A stretch of 14,156 bases of DNA from the NCBI GenBank assembly GCA_964533865.1, contig CAZHRC010000031.1:1-14156 (forward strand), read 5' to 3'. Within the stretch, counting starts at the first letter, position 1. The number at the start of each line of letters is the position of its first letter. This document shows positions 1 through 6,760 of this stretch, in pieces. The stretch is from CAZHRC01 sp964533865 (lineage in GTDB: Bacteria; Bacillota; Clostridia; Tissierellales; Peptoniphilaceae). Below the pieces are notes generated by a model. The model was not told where the DNA came from and made no database searches. It saw only the letters and a list, made by a program, of their open reading frames with translations. The position numbers were made by a program, and so were the translations under genes.

Positions 1-226
1 TCCCTCAGTCTGCTGCGCAGACAGCTCCCTCGGAGATGGAGCTAAGGTCAAGGGCGAAGGTCAAGGGATCAAGGTCAACGGCATGAAGGTAAAGGTCCTA
101 TCAACCACCCGAAGGGTGGCGTCCGTCAGCTTCATCACCGAGGGAGCTGGCTCGGCCGCTCTTTGCCGAGACTGAGGGAGGTTTTTTTCTCCATCGTCTT
201 TCGGCGCAGAGGCGCCATTCCTTTTT
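1..226 (-). repeat. Modular hairpin repeat, copy A (reverse orientation)
   Basis: First of two tandem copies, cut by the window edge. Read on the minus strand the modules are: a hairpin with GGCGC/GCGCC arms (about 182-226), a left arm CCCTCAGTC followed by a TCGGC/GCCGA hairpin, AGCTCCCTC and the hairpin CCACCC-TTC-GGGTGG (about 106-181), a TGACCTT-rich spacer, and a right arm with the hairpin GTCTGC-GCA-GCAGAC (1-45). Left and right arms are imperfect inverted repeats of each other (CCCTCAGTC...AGCTCCCTC). No protein-coding signal is seen. It resembles a MITE-like or REP-like intergenic element; no transposase is present in the window. Confidence 0.85.
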
Positions 227-441
227 GAAGTCAAGGTCAAAAAATTAAAGTCAAAACCCTCCCTCAGTCTGCTGCGCAGACAGCTCCCTCGGAGATGGAG
301 CTAAGGTCAAGGGCGAAGGTCAAGGGATCAAGGTCAACGGCATGAAGGTAAAGGTCCTATCAACCACCCGAAGGGTGGCGTCCGTCGGCTCATCTCCGAG
401 AGAGCTGGCTCGGCGTCCTTTGCCGAGACTGAGGGAGGGGG
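227..441 (-). repeat. Modular hairpin repeat, copy B (reverse orientation)
   Basis: Second tandem copy, offset 259 bases from copy A. From 260 the sequence restarts the same TCCCTCAGTCTGCTGCGCAG and follows copy A closely for about 125 bases, diverging mainly at the left-arm hairpin, whose loop is one base shorter while the TCGGC/GCCGA stem is kept. Bases 227-259 carry the TTTTGAC-type tail seen after the right arm in other copies. The far end (about 441) lacks the GGCGC hairpin module and stops just short of the mscL terminator. Confidence 0.85.
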
Positions 442-452
442 TCTTCCCCAAC

Positions 453-480
453 AAAAAAAGCGCCTTTAATAAAGACGCTT
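453..480 (-). terminator. Rho-independent terminator of mscL
   Basis: On the minus strand AAGCGTCTTT and AAAGGCGCTT form a 10-bp stem with one G-U pair and a 3-base loop, followed by a run of seven T. It begins 8 bases after the mscL stop codon. The plus-strand side has no T run, so it acts only for mscL. Confidence 0.85.
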
Positions 481-488
481 TCGACTCC

Positions 489-878
489 CTAACCTAATTC
501 AGATGTACAATGTGGGCAGCGAGTGGCTTCGATGTCGACGAGGGATTTGCAGAAAGGACAGACCTTAGTGGATTCCTCTTCGACGACTTCAGGTGTGCGC
601 TTCATCGCATTCATGGCCTTGACGATCATAAATAAAATGAAGGCAATAATAAGAAAACTGATAAATGAATTGATGACCGGGCCGATCTTCACATTCAACC
701 CAGCAATGGTGAAAGCCAACTCTTCAAAATTGACTCCACCTGTAGCGACAGCGACAAGGTCGGTTAAGATCGCAACCAAAGCGTCGACGACAGCCTTGAA
801 AGCGCCACCTAAAACAACCCCGATGGCCATGTCGAGCATATTGCCCTGCATGGCAAATTCTTTAAATTCTTTAAACAT
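489..878 (-). CDS. mscL: Large-conductance mechanosensitive channel MscL with C-terminal zinc ribbon
   Basis: MscL is a homopentameric pore in the cytoplasmic membrane that opens under membrane tension and releases solutes on osmotic downshock. The N-terminus FKEFAMQGNMLDMAIGVV is the conserved MscL amphipathic helix and start of TM1; TM2 is about residues 67-92 (counting from the ATG at 881). The C-terminus carries CPFC (C108, C111) and CPHC (C122, C125), a four-cysteine zinc ribbon where Escherichia coli MscL has a cytoplasmic helix bundle. The TM1 end reads LVAILTDLVAV, without the usual IMPP motif. Two ATGs are adjacent (881 and 878); the AGGTGG ribosome binding site is about 8 bases from the one at 878, so that is preferred (129 residues). 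The gene is monocistronic. Confidence 0.93.
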   Translation of the reverse strand: MFKEFKEFAMQGNMLDMAIGVVLGGAFKAVVDALVAILTDLVAVATGGVNFEELAFTIAGLNVKIGPVINSFISFLIIAFILFMIVKAMNAMKRTPEVVEEESTKVCPFCKSLVDIEATRCPHCTSELG

Positions 879-901
879 CATAACACCACCTTTCGGGTTC
901 T

Positions 902-932
902 ATTATACTATAATATTTTTAAAATGCTACAA
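902..932 (-). promoter_or_regulatory. Likely promoter of mscL
   Basis: On the minus strand TTGTAG (927-932) lies 19 bases upstream of a perfect TATAAT (902-907), about 20 bases before the mscL start. The spacer is longer than ideal and the region is AT-rich, so other -10 registers are possible. Confidence 0.5.
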
Positions 933-1016
933 AAAACACATACGTACAAGCAAAAACCGGCAAAGCAACAAAAATGAATAAAATATGGGAACCATTCATC
1001 GAATGGCGCCCCTCTC

Positions 1017-1045
1017 TTGACGAGAAAAGTGAAATCGTCTATATT
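1017..1045 (+). promoter_or_regulatory. Sigma-A-type promoter of the NUDIX-adenylyltransferase pair
   Basis: TTGACG (1017-1022), a 17-base spacer and TATATT (1040-1045) make a near-consensus housekeeping promoter. Transcription would start near 1052, giving a leader of about 35 bases before the ATG at 1086. Confidence 0.6.
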
Positions 1046-1085
1046 ATGACAAAGCACATCCGCAAAAAAACCATAGGAGGGGAAA

Positions 1086-1712
1086 ATGCCATCGATCAAA
1101 GACATCATTAAAACTTATCGTCCCAAACCACTGGGCAGCCACCGATTTTTTTCCGTGTTGGTGCCCCTAATCAAAATCGAAGGCGAATACCACCTCCTTT
1201 ATGAAGTGCGAAGCGCCATCGTTTCCCAACCAGGGGAGACCTCATTTCCGGGAGGGGCGGTAGAGCCGGGAGAAACCCCAGAGTGCGCCGCCATACGCGA
1301 GACTCAAGAAGAGCTGGGCATCCCAAAAGAGCACATCGACCTCTACGGCGAGATCGACTTCATCGTCAATAACAACCACTCCGTCATCAAAGCCTACGTC
1401 GGGGAGATCATCGACTTTTCACTCGATGACATCACCCCAAACGAAGAAGTGGCAAGCGTCTACACCGTGCCTCTATCTTACTTTCTCGACAACCCGCCCA
1501 CCTCCTACGAGAGTGCCGTCTACTACAAACACCCCACAGACTTTCCCTTTGACAAACTCCCCGGTGGAAAAAAATACCCATGGAAAGCGGGCACCCATCC
1601 GATTCCCTTTTACAACCTAGAGGATCACCTCCTCTGGGGATTCACTGCCCGCCTTACCCATCGACTAGCTGACTTATTAAAGGAAGAGAGGAAATCCCAT
1701 GATCAACAATAA
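1086..1712 (+). CDS. NUDIX hydrolase, CoA pyrophosphatase (NudL/YeaB-like)
   Basis: A cytoplasmic NUDIX enzyme of 208 residues. The full NUDIX box GX5EX7REUXEEXGU is present at about residues 55-78 (GGAVEPGETPE...RETQEELGI). It is preceded by the LLYEVRS...QPGETSFPGG segment that resembles the extra motif of the CoA-diphosphatase subfamily, which splits coenzyme A into 3',5'-ADP and 4'-phosphopantetheine. The NUDIX class is certain; the CoA substrate is inferred from the second motif and the length, close to that of known NudL proteins. AGGAGG lies 5 bases before the ATG. The end overlaps the next gene by 14 bases, so the two are probably co-transcribed. Confidence 0.85.
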   Translation: MPSIKDIIKTYRPKPLGSHRFFSVLVPLIKIEGEYHLLYEVRSAIVSQPGETSFPGGAVEPGETPECAAIRETQEELGIPKEHIDLYGEIDFIVNNNHSVIKAYVGEIIDFSLDDITPNEEVASVYTVPLSYFLDNPPTSYESAVYYKHPTDFPFDKLPGGKKYPWKAGTHPIPFYNLEDHLLWGFTARLTHRLADLLKEERKSHDQQ

Positions 1713-2565
1713 AAAACTCCAAGAAGCCGTCCTGCACTACGCCAAAAACGATGACAAAGTGCGCGCCGTCATCCAAGGAGGGTCACGGTCCAACAAAAGC
1801 ACCGCCATGGATCTCCTCCAAGACTTTGATATCACCTACGCCGTTGCCAACCCCCTCCACTTTATGGACAGCGACTTCCTAAAAGAAATCGGCGAGCCCA
1901 TGCTCATCCGCCAATACGACAAAAGAGATCCAGACCATCCCGAAGGCGACTACATCGTCTATCGCGTCATCTTTCAAAACTACACCCGATTGGATCTGAC
2001 CATCCTTCCCGTAGAGACCTTTCTCGACTTTATCAAAAAAGATAGCCTGTCCCAAGTCCTCATGGACAAAGACAACCGCATCGAAGCCCTTCAAAGCCCA
2101 TCGGATAAAGGCTACTATACCAACGCCCCATCAAAAAAAGACTATGACAACACCGTCCGAGATTTTTTTTTCCACGCAGCTGATGTTGCCAAAGGCCTCT
2201 ATAGAGATCAGCCCGCCTACGCCCTCCACACCTACTACCAACTGGCAGAACAACTCCTGATCATGGCAAAATGGTACGTCGCTTCACAAAATGGTTATGG
2301 GGTCAACCTCGGCATCTGTGGCAAAGCTCTTCCCACCTACTTAGAAGAGGATCTTTGGGACCAATACGGCAAATGCGTCCCTTCCATGGACGGCGATGTG
2401 ATGTGGACAGCGCTGTTTAGTGCAATGAACCTCTTTCGAAAATTTAGTCTGGGCATAGCCGAAGTGGAAGGCTACGACTATCCCAAACAAGCCGACGTCA
2501 CCATCATCAAAAAAATCCGCGAAATCTGGGAGTCCAAAACCTACGACAATCGAATCCTCAGCTAA
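1699..2565 (+). CDS. Aminoglycoside 6-adenylyltransferase-like protein (ANT(6)/AadK family)
   Basis: A nucleotidyltransferase of 288 residues, the usual length for AadK/AadE. Family enzymes move AMP from ATP to the 6-hydroxyl of streptomycin. Visible motifs are the GGSR loop (27-30) and the QDFDITY motif with metal-binding D42 and D44. A third aspartate is in RLDLTILP (D99). The C-terminal helical half has the family segments AADVAKGLYRD and GYGVNLGICGK. It starts inside the end of the NUDIX gene with a GAGAGG ribosome binding site 7 bases upstream. A chromosomal AadK-type gene of this sort may or may not give streptomycin resistance; the catalytic residues look intact. No clear terminator follows. 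Confidence 0.85.
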   Translation: MINNKKLQEAVLHYAKNDDKVRAVIQGGSRSNKSTAMDLLQDFDITYAVANPLHFMDSDFLKEIGEPMLIRQYDKRDPDHPEGDYIVYRVIFQNYTRLDLTILPVETFLDFIKKDSLSQVLMDKDNRIEALQSPSDKGYYTNAPSKKDYDNTVRDFFFHAADVAKGLYRDQPAYALHTYYQLAEQLLIMAKWYVASQNGYGVNLGICGKALPTYLEEDLWDQYGKCVPSMDGDVMWTALFSAMNLFRKFSLGIAEVEGYDYPKQADVTIIKKIREIWESKTYDNRILS

Positions 2566-2755
2566 AATACCCATCATAACGGGACAAAAACGAGGAAAAC
2601 GCAGAAAACACCCATTGGCTCAATAATTGTAACAATTTTGTAATGAATTTTCCCGAAAAACATTGCAATAGGTTCAAATCCTATAAATTACAGGTTTTAG
2701 CTTGGGAAGAAAATGGGGAAAACGTTGAAAAAAGAGCCTTTGAAAACTAAATCCC
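2566..2755. other. Intergenic region upstream of the S-layer promoter
   Basis: AT-rich spacer with no coding signal. It holds two TTGTAA hexamers 11 bases apart (2627-2632 and 2638-2643), the first inside the small palindrome ATTGTAACAAT (2626-2636). This could be a one-turn-spaced activator site, but it is only a pattern. No terminator for the preceding gene was found. Confidence 0.35.
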
Positions 2756-2784
2756 TTGCAGAAATTATTTTCACAAGGTATAAT
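2756..2784 (+). promoter_or_regulatory. Distal promoter P1 of the S-layer gene
   Basis: TTGCAG (2756-2761), a 17-base spacer and a perfect TATAAT (2779-2784) form a strong sigma-A promoter. Transcription from about 2791 would give a leader of about 320 bases before the ATG at 3110. Confidence 0.75.
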
Positions 2785-2790
2785 TAACCT

Positions 2791-3000
2791 AATCGGTCAT
2801 AAGATCGGTGAACCTTATCTGCACAGACCTGTTGCCTAGCACCAACAAAGGCTAACAGGTGGAATTGAATGCAGTGGGCTTTGTCTTCACAAGTGGGTAC
2901 CCAAAGCTTCCACCGACAACTACGTAGTACGTCGATGGTCGCGGTACATTGTCCGGTCCCATCGATGGGTACAACGGTGGTTGCCGCAGGAATCCCTTGA
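2791..3000 (+). promoter_or_regulatory. Structured 5' leader of the S-layer transcript
   Basis: The leader contains successive stable stems. One is ACCTGTT/AACAGGT extended by GCC/GGC (2827-2860). A second is GTGG plus GCTTTG pairing with CAAAGC plus CCAC with a two-base bulge (2874-2913). A third is CGAC/GTCG enclosing the palindrome ACTACGTAGT (2914-2934). The last is a tiered stem GCGG/CCGC, TTGT/ACAA and CCCATCGATGGG (2941-2987). There is no T run, so it is not an obvious attenuator. It does not match a riboswitch class I recognise. It may stabilise the mRNA, as is known for other S-layer transcripts, or be a separate small RNA. Confidence 0.55.
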
Positions 3001-3025
3001 TTTCCCAACTGGGCTATGCTATAGT
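2997..3025 (+). promoter_or_regulatory. Proximal promoter P2 of the S-layer gene
   Basis: TTGATT (2997-3002), a 17-base spacer and TATAGT (3020-3025), with an extended -10 TG at 3017-3018. Transcription would start near 3032, after the structured part of the long leader. Only a short hairpin CCGCG/CGCGG (3060-3080) would then remain before the ribosome binding site GGAGGAG at 3095-3101. Confidence 0.6.
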
Positions 3026-3109
3026 ACTAGTACATCCCACATAGGGATAGAAGAAGAGTCCGCGAGCTAGTAAAGCGCGGAAAAAACATTTTATGGAGGA
3101 GTGATATCT

Positions 3110-5569
3110 ATGAACAAGAATGTAAACAGAGCTCTCGCGATGCTCTTAGCATTCGTAATGGTGTTTGCAATTATTGCACCAACTGCGCAAGCGGTTAGAA
3201 AAACACCAATCGAACCAAGCCCAGGCTATGAAGAGTTGGGCAAGATCGTAGACGAAAAAGGCGAATGCACAGGTTTCACGATTAAATTCATCGATAACAA
3301 AAACAACGTTATCGAATACGAACCTGGCTACTTCGAAGTGACGACTGATGGCGCTGAAGGCACTGCAGTTGTTGAAGGTGCAACATTCGTCGACAACGGC
3401 AAAGGTAACATCAAAGTCTATCCAAACGGTGACACAGTGATGAACGCTGACACCACTTACACTGTAAGATTGACTGCAACTGCTATCAAAGCTCTTGAAA
3501 GCTTGACTGGCAGGAGCACTTACGGCGAAGAAGACACTGCTTTTGCTAAAACAGACAAAGACGGTTGCCCAATCGAAAAAGAAAGTGACTTCTACCTAAA
3601 AGTGTCCGCTCCAACTTGGGATTTCTGCTTCAGAACAATTCGTACTGACGGTACTGTAAAGTTCTACCCAGTACACAACGTTGAACTTGAAATCGTAAGC
3701 TTGAAGAGAGACGCTGAAGACTATTATGTTTTAGACGCTAACAAAGATTACACTGCTGAAGAAGTAATTGGTAACGTCAAAACAAACGAAGATGGTAGAG
3801 CAGGACTTAAAAACTGGTTCGCATATACGACTGGTGCTGCGACAGGTGTTTTGACCACTGATCTAGGCACATACGAAATCCAAGCTGGCGAAATCATCGG
3901 CGTACGCTACAAAGCAGGATCCGCTCTTCCAAACGGCATCAAAGCCAACAACAAAGTTTACGCTGTAAACCTATGGGATATCGAAGATATCAACCGTTAC
4001 AATGCAGCAGCTGAGCTTCCAGAAGTTGATGGCAACGTCATCTTCCGCGCAGCGAACAACAAATGTGCAACAGTCGTATTTGGTGAGCCAACTGTCGACG
4101 TACCACTTTACGCTTACATCGATCGTTATGCTAACGAAACCATCGAACCTGTAGAAGGCGCAGTATTTGGCATCTACAGAATTACGACCACTGATACAAA
4201 CAACAAATACCAAACAGAAGCTGAACCTTTCGCAAAAGTGACCACTGATGCTAATGGTTACGCAACATTCAAAAACATTCCTAACAACGAATTCTTCAAC
4301 ACTCTTGGTTACACGAGAACCATTGAATGTAATCGTCCAAGCATCCGCGTACCATTCGTAGTAAAACAAATCTCTGCTCCAGCAAACGTTGAAGCAAGTG
4401 GTTACACTTACGAAGTATACGTTGATTTTGATGAGTCTGGCGAGCAAGTTCTTTATGCTATCGACAACAACAACAGAAGAATTGTTTTAGGCTCTGATGA
4501 AAACTTCAAGACTGACATCGATACTGAAGCTAGAGAAACAGGTAGAATGTTATTCCCACACTTCGTAGATAGCATCAAACGCATCGGCGGCGAAAACCGT
4601 TACGGTACAGCTGCAATGATCGCTAAAGAAGTTTATCCAAACGGATTGAAATTGGCTGATGGTAACTACAACATCGTCATCGCTGGCGGCATGAACTTCC
4701 CAGATGCATTGGGCGGAATGCCAATGACTGGCGCATACGACGCTCCAATGTTGTTATCTGCTAGAGACTACATCCCACAAGAAACCCTTGATTTCATCAA
4801 ATGGGCAAAAGATAAGGGTACTGCGCCTAACAACGCAATCATCCTTGGTGGTACAGCAGTCGTATCTGAAAAAGTTGCAACTCAATTGAGAAGCATGGGC
4901 ATCGTGACCACTCGCGTAGCTGATGCAAAATACCCAGACCGTTACGGCACAGCTGTACAAGCTGGTGAGCAATTGATGAAACTTTACAACGACAACAACC
5001 GTGACAAGTTCCTTCACGGCTTCAACGACAACGGTCGCGTATTCATCGCTAATGGCCAATCTTTCGCAGATGCTTTAACAGTATCCGTACCAGCTCGTCA
5101 ATTTGGTTCGCCAATCCTGTTAACAGACAAAGACAACCTTCCAAAGGTTACTGCAGAAGCTCTTGACAGATGGAACGTTAAAGAAGTTGTTATCGTCGGT
5201 GGTGTTGCAGCAGTTTCTGAAAAAGTTGCAGCTCAAATCGATGGCCTTGGCTTAGGTATCAAAGTTAACCGTTTGTTCGGTGCTGATCGTAACGAAACAG
5301 CAATGCAAGTTGCTAAAACTTACTATCCACAAACAAACGAAGCATTCATCGCACGCGATGATGACTTTGCTGACTCCTTAGCAGGATCCTTATTGGCAGC
5401 AACTCGCCAAGCTCCGATCCTATTGGTTAAGACAAACTCTGTTCCAGAAGGCGTTGCAAAATACCTCACTAACGAAAACATCACAGAATTAACCATTCTT
5501 GGTGGCGTAAATGCGGTATCTGATGCAGTTCGCGCTGAACTTAACAGAATTATCTTAGCTAACTACTAA
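3110..5569 (+). CDS. S-layer-type protein with Cna-B-like domains and three CWB2 repeats
   Basis: A secreted surface protein of 819 residues and probably the main S-layer protein of this locus. The start is ATG 3110, 8 bases after GGAGGAG; a GTG at 3101 lies inside that ribosome binding site. A signal peptide ends at about AQA (residue 28). Residues about 45-130 form a domain shared with the protein at 10778. Two prealbumin/Cna-B-like stretches follow, the clearer one being PVEGAVFGIYR...VTTDANGYATFKNI. Three CWB2 repeats fill about residue 488 to the end, starting IKRIGGENRYGTA, with the PMLLS, PILLT and PILLV motifs that in C. difficile help bind the wall polymer PSII. Codon choice is strongly biased (AAC, GAA, AAA, GCT/GCA), as expected for a very highly expressed gene. 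There is no sortase motif. Confidence 0.88.
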   Translation: MNKNVNRALAMLLAFVMVFAIIAPTAQAVRKTPIEPSPGYEELGKIVDEKGECTGFTIKFIDNKNNVIEYEPGYFEVTTDGAEGTAVVEGATFVDNGKGNIKVYPNGDTVMNADTTYTVRLTATAIKALESLTGRSTYGEEDTAFAKTDKDGCPIEKESDFYLKVSAPTWDFCFRTIRTDGTVKFYPVHNVELEIVSLKRDAEDYYVLDANKDYTAEEVIGNVKTNEDGRAGLKNWFAYTTGAATGVLTTDLGTYEIQAGEIIGVRYKAGSALPNGIKANNKVYAVNLWDIEDINRYNAAAELPEVDGNVIFRAANNKCATVVFGEPTVDVPLYAYIDRYANETIEPVEGAVFGIYRITTTDTNNKYQTEAEPFAKVTTDANGYATFKNIPNNEFFNTLGYTRTIECNRPSIRVPFVVKQISAPANVEASGYTYEVYVDFDESGEQVLYAIDNNNRRIVLGSDENFKTDIDTEARETGRMLFPHFVDSIKRIGGENRYGTAAMIAKEVYPNGLKLADGNYNIVIAGGMNFPDALGGMPMTGAYDAPMLLSARDYIPQETLDFIKWAKDKGTAPNNAIILGGTAVVSEKVATQLRSMGIVTTRVADAKYPDRYGTAVQAGEQLMKLYNDNNRDKFLHGFNDNGRVFIANGQSFADALTVSVPARQFGSPILLTDKDNLPKVTAEALDRWNVKEVVIVGGVAAVSEKVAAQIDGLGLGIKVNRLFGADRNETAMQVAKTYYPQTNEAFIARDDDFADSLAGSLLAATRQAPILLVKTNSVPEGVAKYLTNENITELTILGGVNAVSDAVRAELNRIILANY

Positions 5570-5582
5570 GATACGCAGTAAG

Positions 5583-5612
5583 AGAGCTCCCTTCGGGGAG
5601 TTCTTTTTTTTT
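5583..5612 (+). terminator. Rho-independent terminator of the S-layer gene
   Basis: AGAGCTCCC and GGGAGTTCT form a 9-bp stem with one G-U pair around a stable TTCG loop, followed by a long T run. It begins 13 bases after the stop codon, so the S-layer gene is transcribed alone. Confidence 0.95.
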
Positions 5613-5678
5613 CGCTCTTTTGTCAAATCCTATTGGTTGAGGAGAAGATGTAGAGAGGGCTCGAAAGAGGATGAAGGA

Positions 5679-5973
5679 ACCCCTCCCTCAGTCTCGGCAA
5701 AGGGCGGCCGAGCCAGCTCCCTCCAAGATGAAGCCTGACGGACGCCACCCTTCGGGTGGCTGAGAAGGCCCTTATCTTCAAGTCTTTGACCTTAATCCCT
5801 TAACCTTCGCCATTGCCCTTGCCTTTGACCTAGCTCCATCTCCGAGGGAGCTGTCTGCGCAGCAGACTGGGGAGGGTTTTGACCTTATCTTTTGACCTTG
5901 ACCTTCACGCCCTTGACCTTAATCTCCTGACCTTCCCGCCCTTGACCTTCACGTACCGCCCTTCGCCACACTA
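5679..5973 (+). repeat. Modular hairpin repeat, copy C (single, forward)
   Basis: A single forward copy: left arm CCCTCCCTCAGTC with the TCGGC/GCCGA hairpin (from 5679), GCCACCC-TTC-GGGTGGC, a TGACCTT-rich spacer, a right arm with GTCTGC-GCA-GCAGAC (5853-5867), then a longer tail of TGACCTT units. The tail closes with CCTTCGCCACACTA (5960-5973), the same ending as the block at 10710, which marks this as the true right border. The GGCGC hairpin module is missing on the left; the preceding CGAAAGAGGATGAAGG looks like a decayed remnant. A short open frame from 5879 is repeat sequence, not a gene. Confidence 0.85.
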
Positions 5974-6028
5974 CTCACAATCCCTATTCTGCCACCCACA
6001 TTGGCTATTTCCCATAAAAATCAGATCG

Positions 6029-6080
6029 ATTGGCTCTATTCCGCATCCGTTTTTGCAGAATAGAGCCAATTTGTCTTTTT
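6029..6080 (+). terminator. Perfect 13-bp hairpin with T-rich tail before the sigma unit
   Basis: ATTGGCTCTATTC (6029-6041) and GAATAGAGCCAAT (6058-6070) pair perfectly; the 16-base loop can extend the stem by GCA/TGC after one mismatch. TTGTCTTTTT follows. It has terminator form, although the S-layer gene already has its own, so it may insulate the sigma unit or be the end of a lost gene. Confidence 0.65.
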
Positions 6081-6106
6081 ATAAACTCGCCGTTTTCCAG
6101 TATGCT
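6078..6106 (+). promoter_or_regulatory. Possible promoter of the sigma-factor unit
   Basis: TTTATA (6078-6083), a 17-base spacer and TATGCT (6101-6106) form a weak sigma-A-like promoter directly after the hairpin, giving a leader of about 40 bases. If the factor is autoregulated its own promoter could lie here instead; the sequence does not decide. Confidence 0.35.
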
Positions 6107-6151
6107 AAACCCACCTAGGAATACAATAGCAGCTGCGGAAATGAGCAGAAT

Positions 6152-6703
6152 ATGTCCATTGAAACCATAATAGCCGATGCCATCAAAGGATCAGAAAGCG
6201 GTAAAGCGCTACTCCTTGAACGGCTAACCCCATTAGTACTCGCTTCGATTAGAAAATACCACTATCGCCCCGAAGACTTTGAAGATTTGAAACAAGAAGG
6301 CTATCTTGAACTCTTAGACGCCCTTGACACCTACAACCCAGAAAAAGGCGTGCCTTTTTTAGGGTACGTCAAAAATTGCCTCAAGTACTTTTATCTCAAC
6401 AAAAACCGAAAACCCAACCACTTTTCATTAGACATGGAAAATGAAGAAGGCCTATGTCTTTTAGATACATTAGCCGACGACTGTGATCTAGAAGCGGATT
6501 ATCTCGCCAAAGAAACATCAGCTGCCCTCTACCATGCTTGGACCTCTCTAACCTCCATCGAGCAACAAGTAGTGTACGATTTCTATTTTAAGGGATGGGA
6601 TTTGAAAACCATCGCTAAAGTGCGAAAGGTTTCCTACTGGACTTGCGTCCACAACAAAAAACGGGGATTGAATCGGTTGAAAAAAACATTGATCATCGAC
6701 TAG
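6152..6703 (+). CDS. Small sigma-70-family RNA polymerase sigma factor
   Basis: A protein of 183 residues with only sigma regions 2 and 4. Region 2 is about residues 24-90 (LASIRKYHYRPEDFEDLKQEGYLEL, then PFLGYVKNCLKYF). Region 4 is about 130-180, a helix-turn-helix around IAKVRKVSYWTCVHNKKRGLNRLKK. The size resembles the UviA/BotR/TcdR group of clostridial sigma factors and Bacillus subtilis YvrI (SigO), whose neighbour gave YvrJ its name. It would direct RNA polymerase to a small, unknown set of promoters. No other in-frame start exists downstream of the TAG at 6116. The ribosome binding site is weak, unlike the three genes that follow, so little factor may be made relative to the others. 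Confidence 0.82.
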   Translation: MSIETIIADAIKGSESGKALLLERLTPLVLASIRKYHYRPEDFEDLKQEGYLELLDALDTYNPEKGVPFLGYVKNCLKYFYLNKNRKPNHFSLDMENEEGLCLLDTLADDCDLEADYLAKETSAALYHAWTSLTSIEQQVVYDFYFKGWDLKTIAKVRKVSYWTCVHNKKRGLNRLKKTLIID

Positions 6704-6710
6704 CAATAAA

Positions 6711-6755
6711 ACCTCCGCTCTGCGATGTATAAGTATCAACCAGCAAAGGAGGTGA
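6711..6755 (+). promoter_or_regulatory. ACCTCC facing the ribosome binding site of the DUF1659 gene
   Basis: ACCTCC (6711-6716) is exactly complementary to GGAGGT (6748-6753) in the near-perfect ribosome binding site AAAGGAGGTGA (6745-6755) of the next gene. Pairing would hide that site in a 31-base loop hairpin. The match is only six bases and could be chance. Confidence 0.3.
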
Positions 6756-6760
6756 ATCAC

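Noticed and set aside
523..981. 152-codon open frame opposite mscL
   Set aside because: It overlaps mscL on the other strand, and only mscL has a recognised protein, promoter and terminator.
974..1111. A 45-codon open frame (MNKIWEPFIEWRPSLDEKSE...) before the NUDIX gene
   Set aside because: It has no ribosome binding site, overlaps the NUDIX start out of frame, and the good promoter at 1017-1045 lies inside it. The protein-like composition leaves a small doubt.
2976..2987. GGTGGTTGCCGC, similar to the T-box antiterminator core GGTGGNACCGC
   Set aside because: It lacks the full conserved core, no terminator follows, no specifier stem was recognised, and an S-layer gene is not a usual T-box target. 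It is better explained as part of the tiered stem at 2941-2987.
3101..3109. GTG at 3101 as the S-layer start
   Set aside because: It overlaps the GGAGGAG ribosome binding site that serves ATG 3110, and the ATG gives a standard signal peptide.
3971..4447. Long antisense open frame within the S-layer gene (also 4754-5059)
   Set aside because: It is a shadow of the strongly biased codons of the real gene, with cysteine-rich implausible sequence and no ribosome binding site.
6725..6760. ATG 6725 as the DUF1659 start
   Set aside because: There is no ribosome binding site before it, and the near-perfect AAAGGAGGTGA belongs to ATG 6761.
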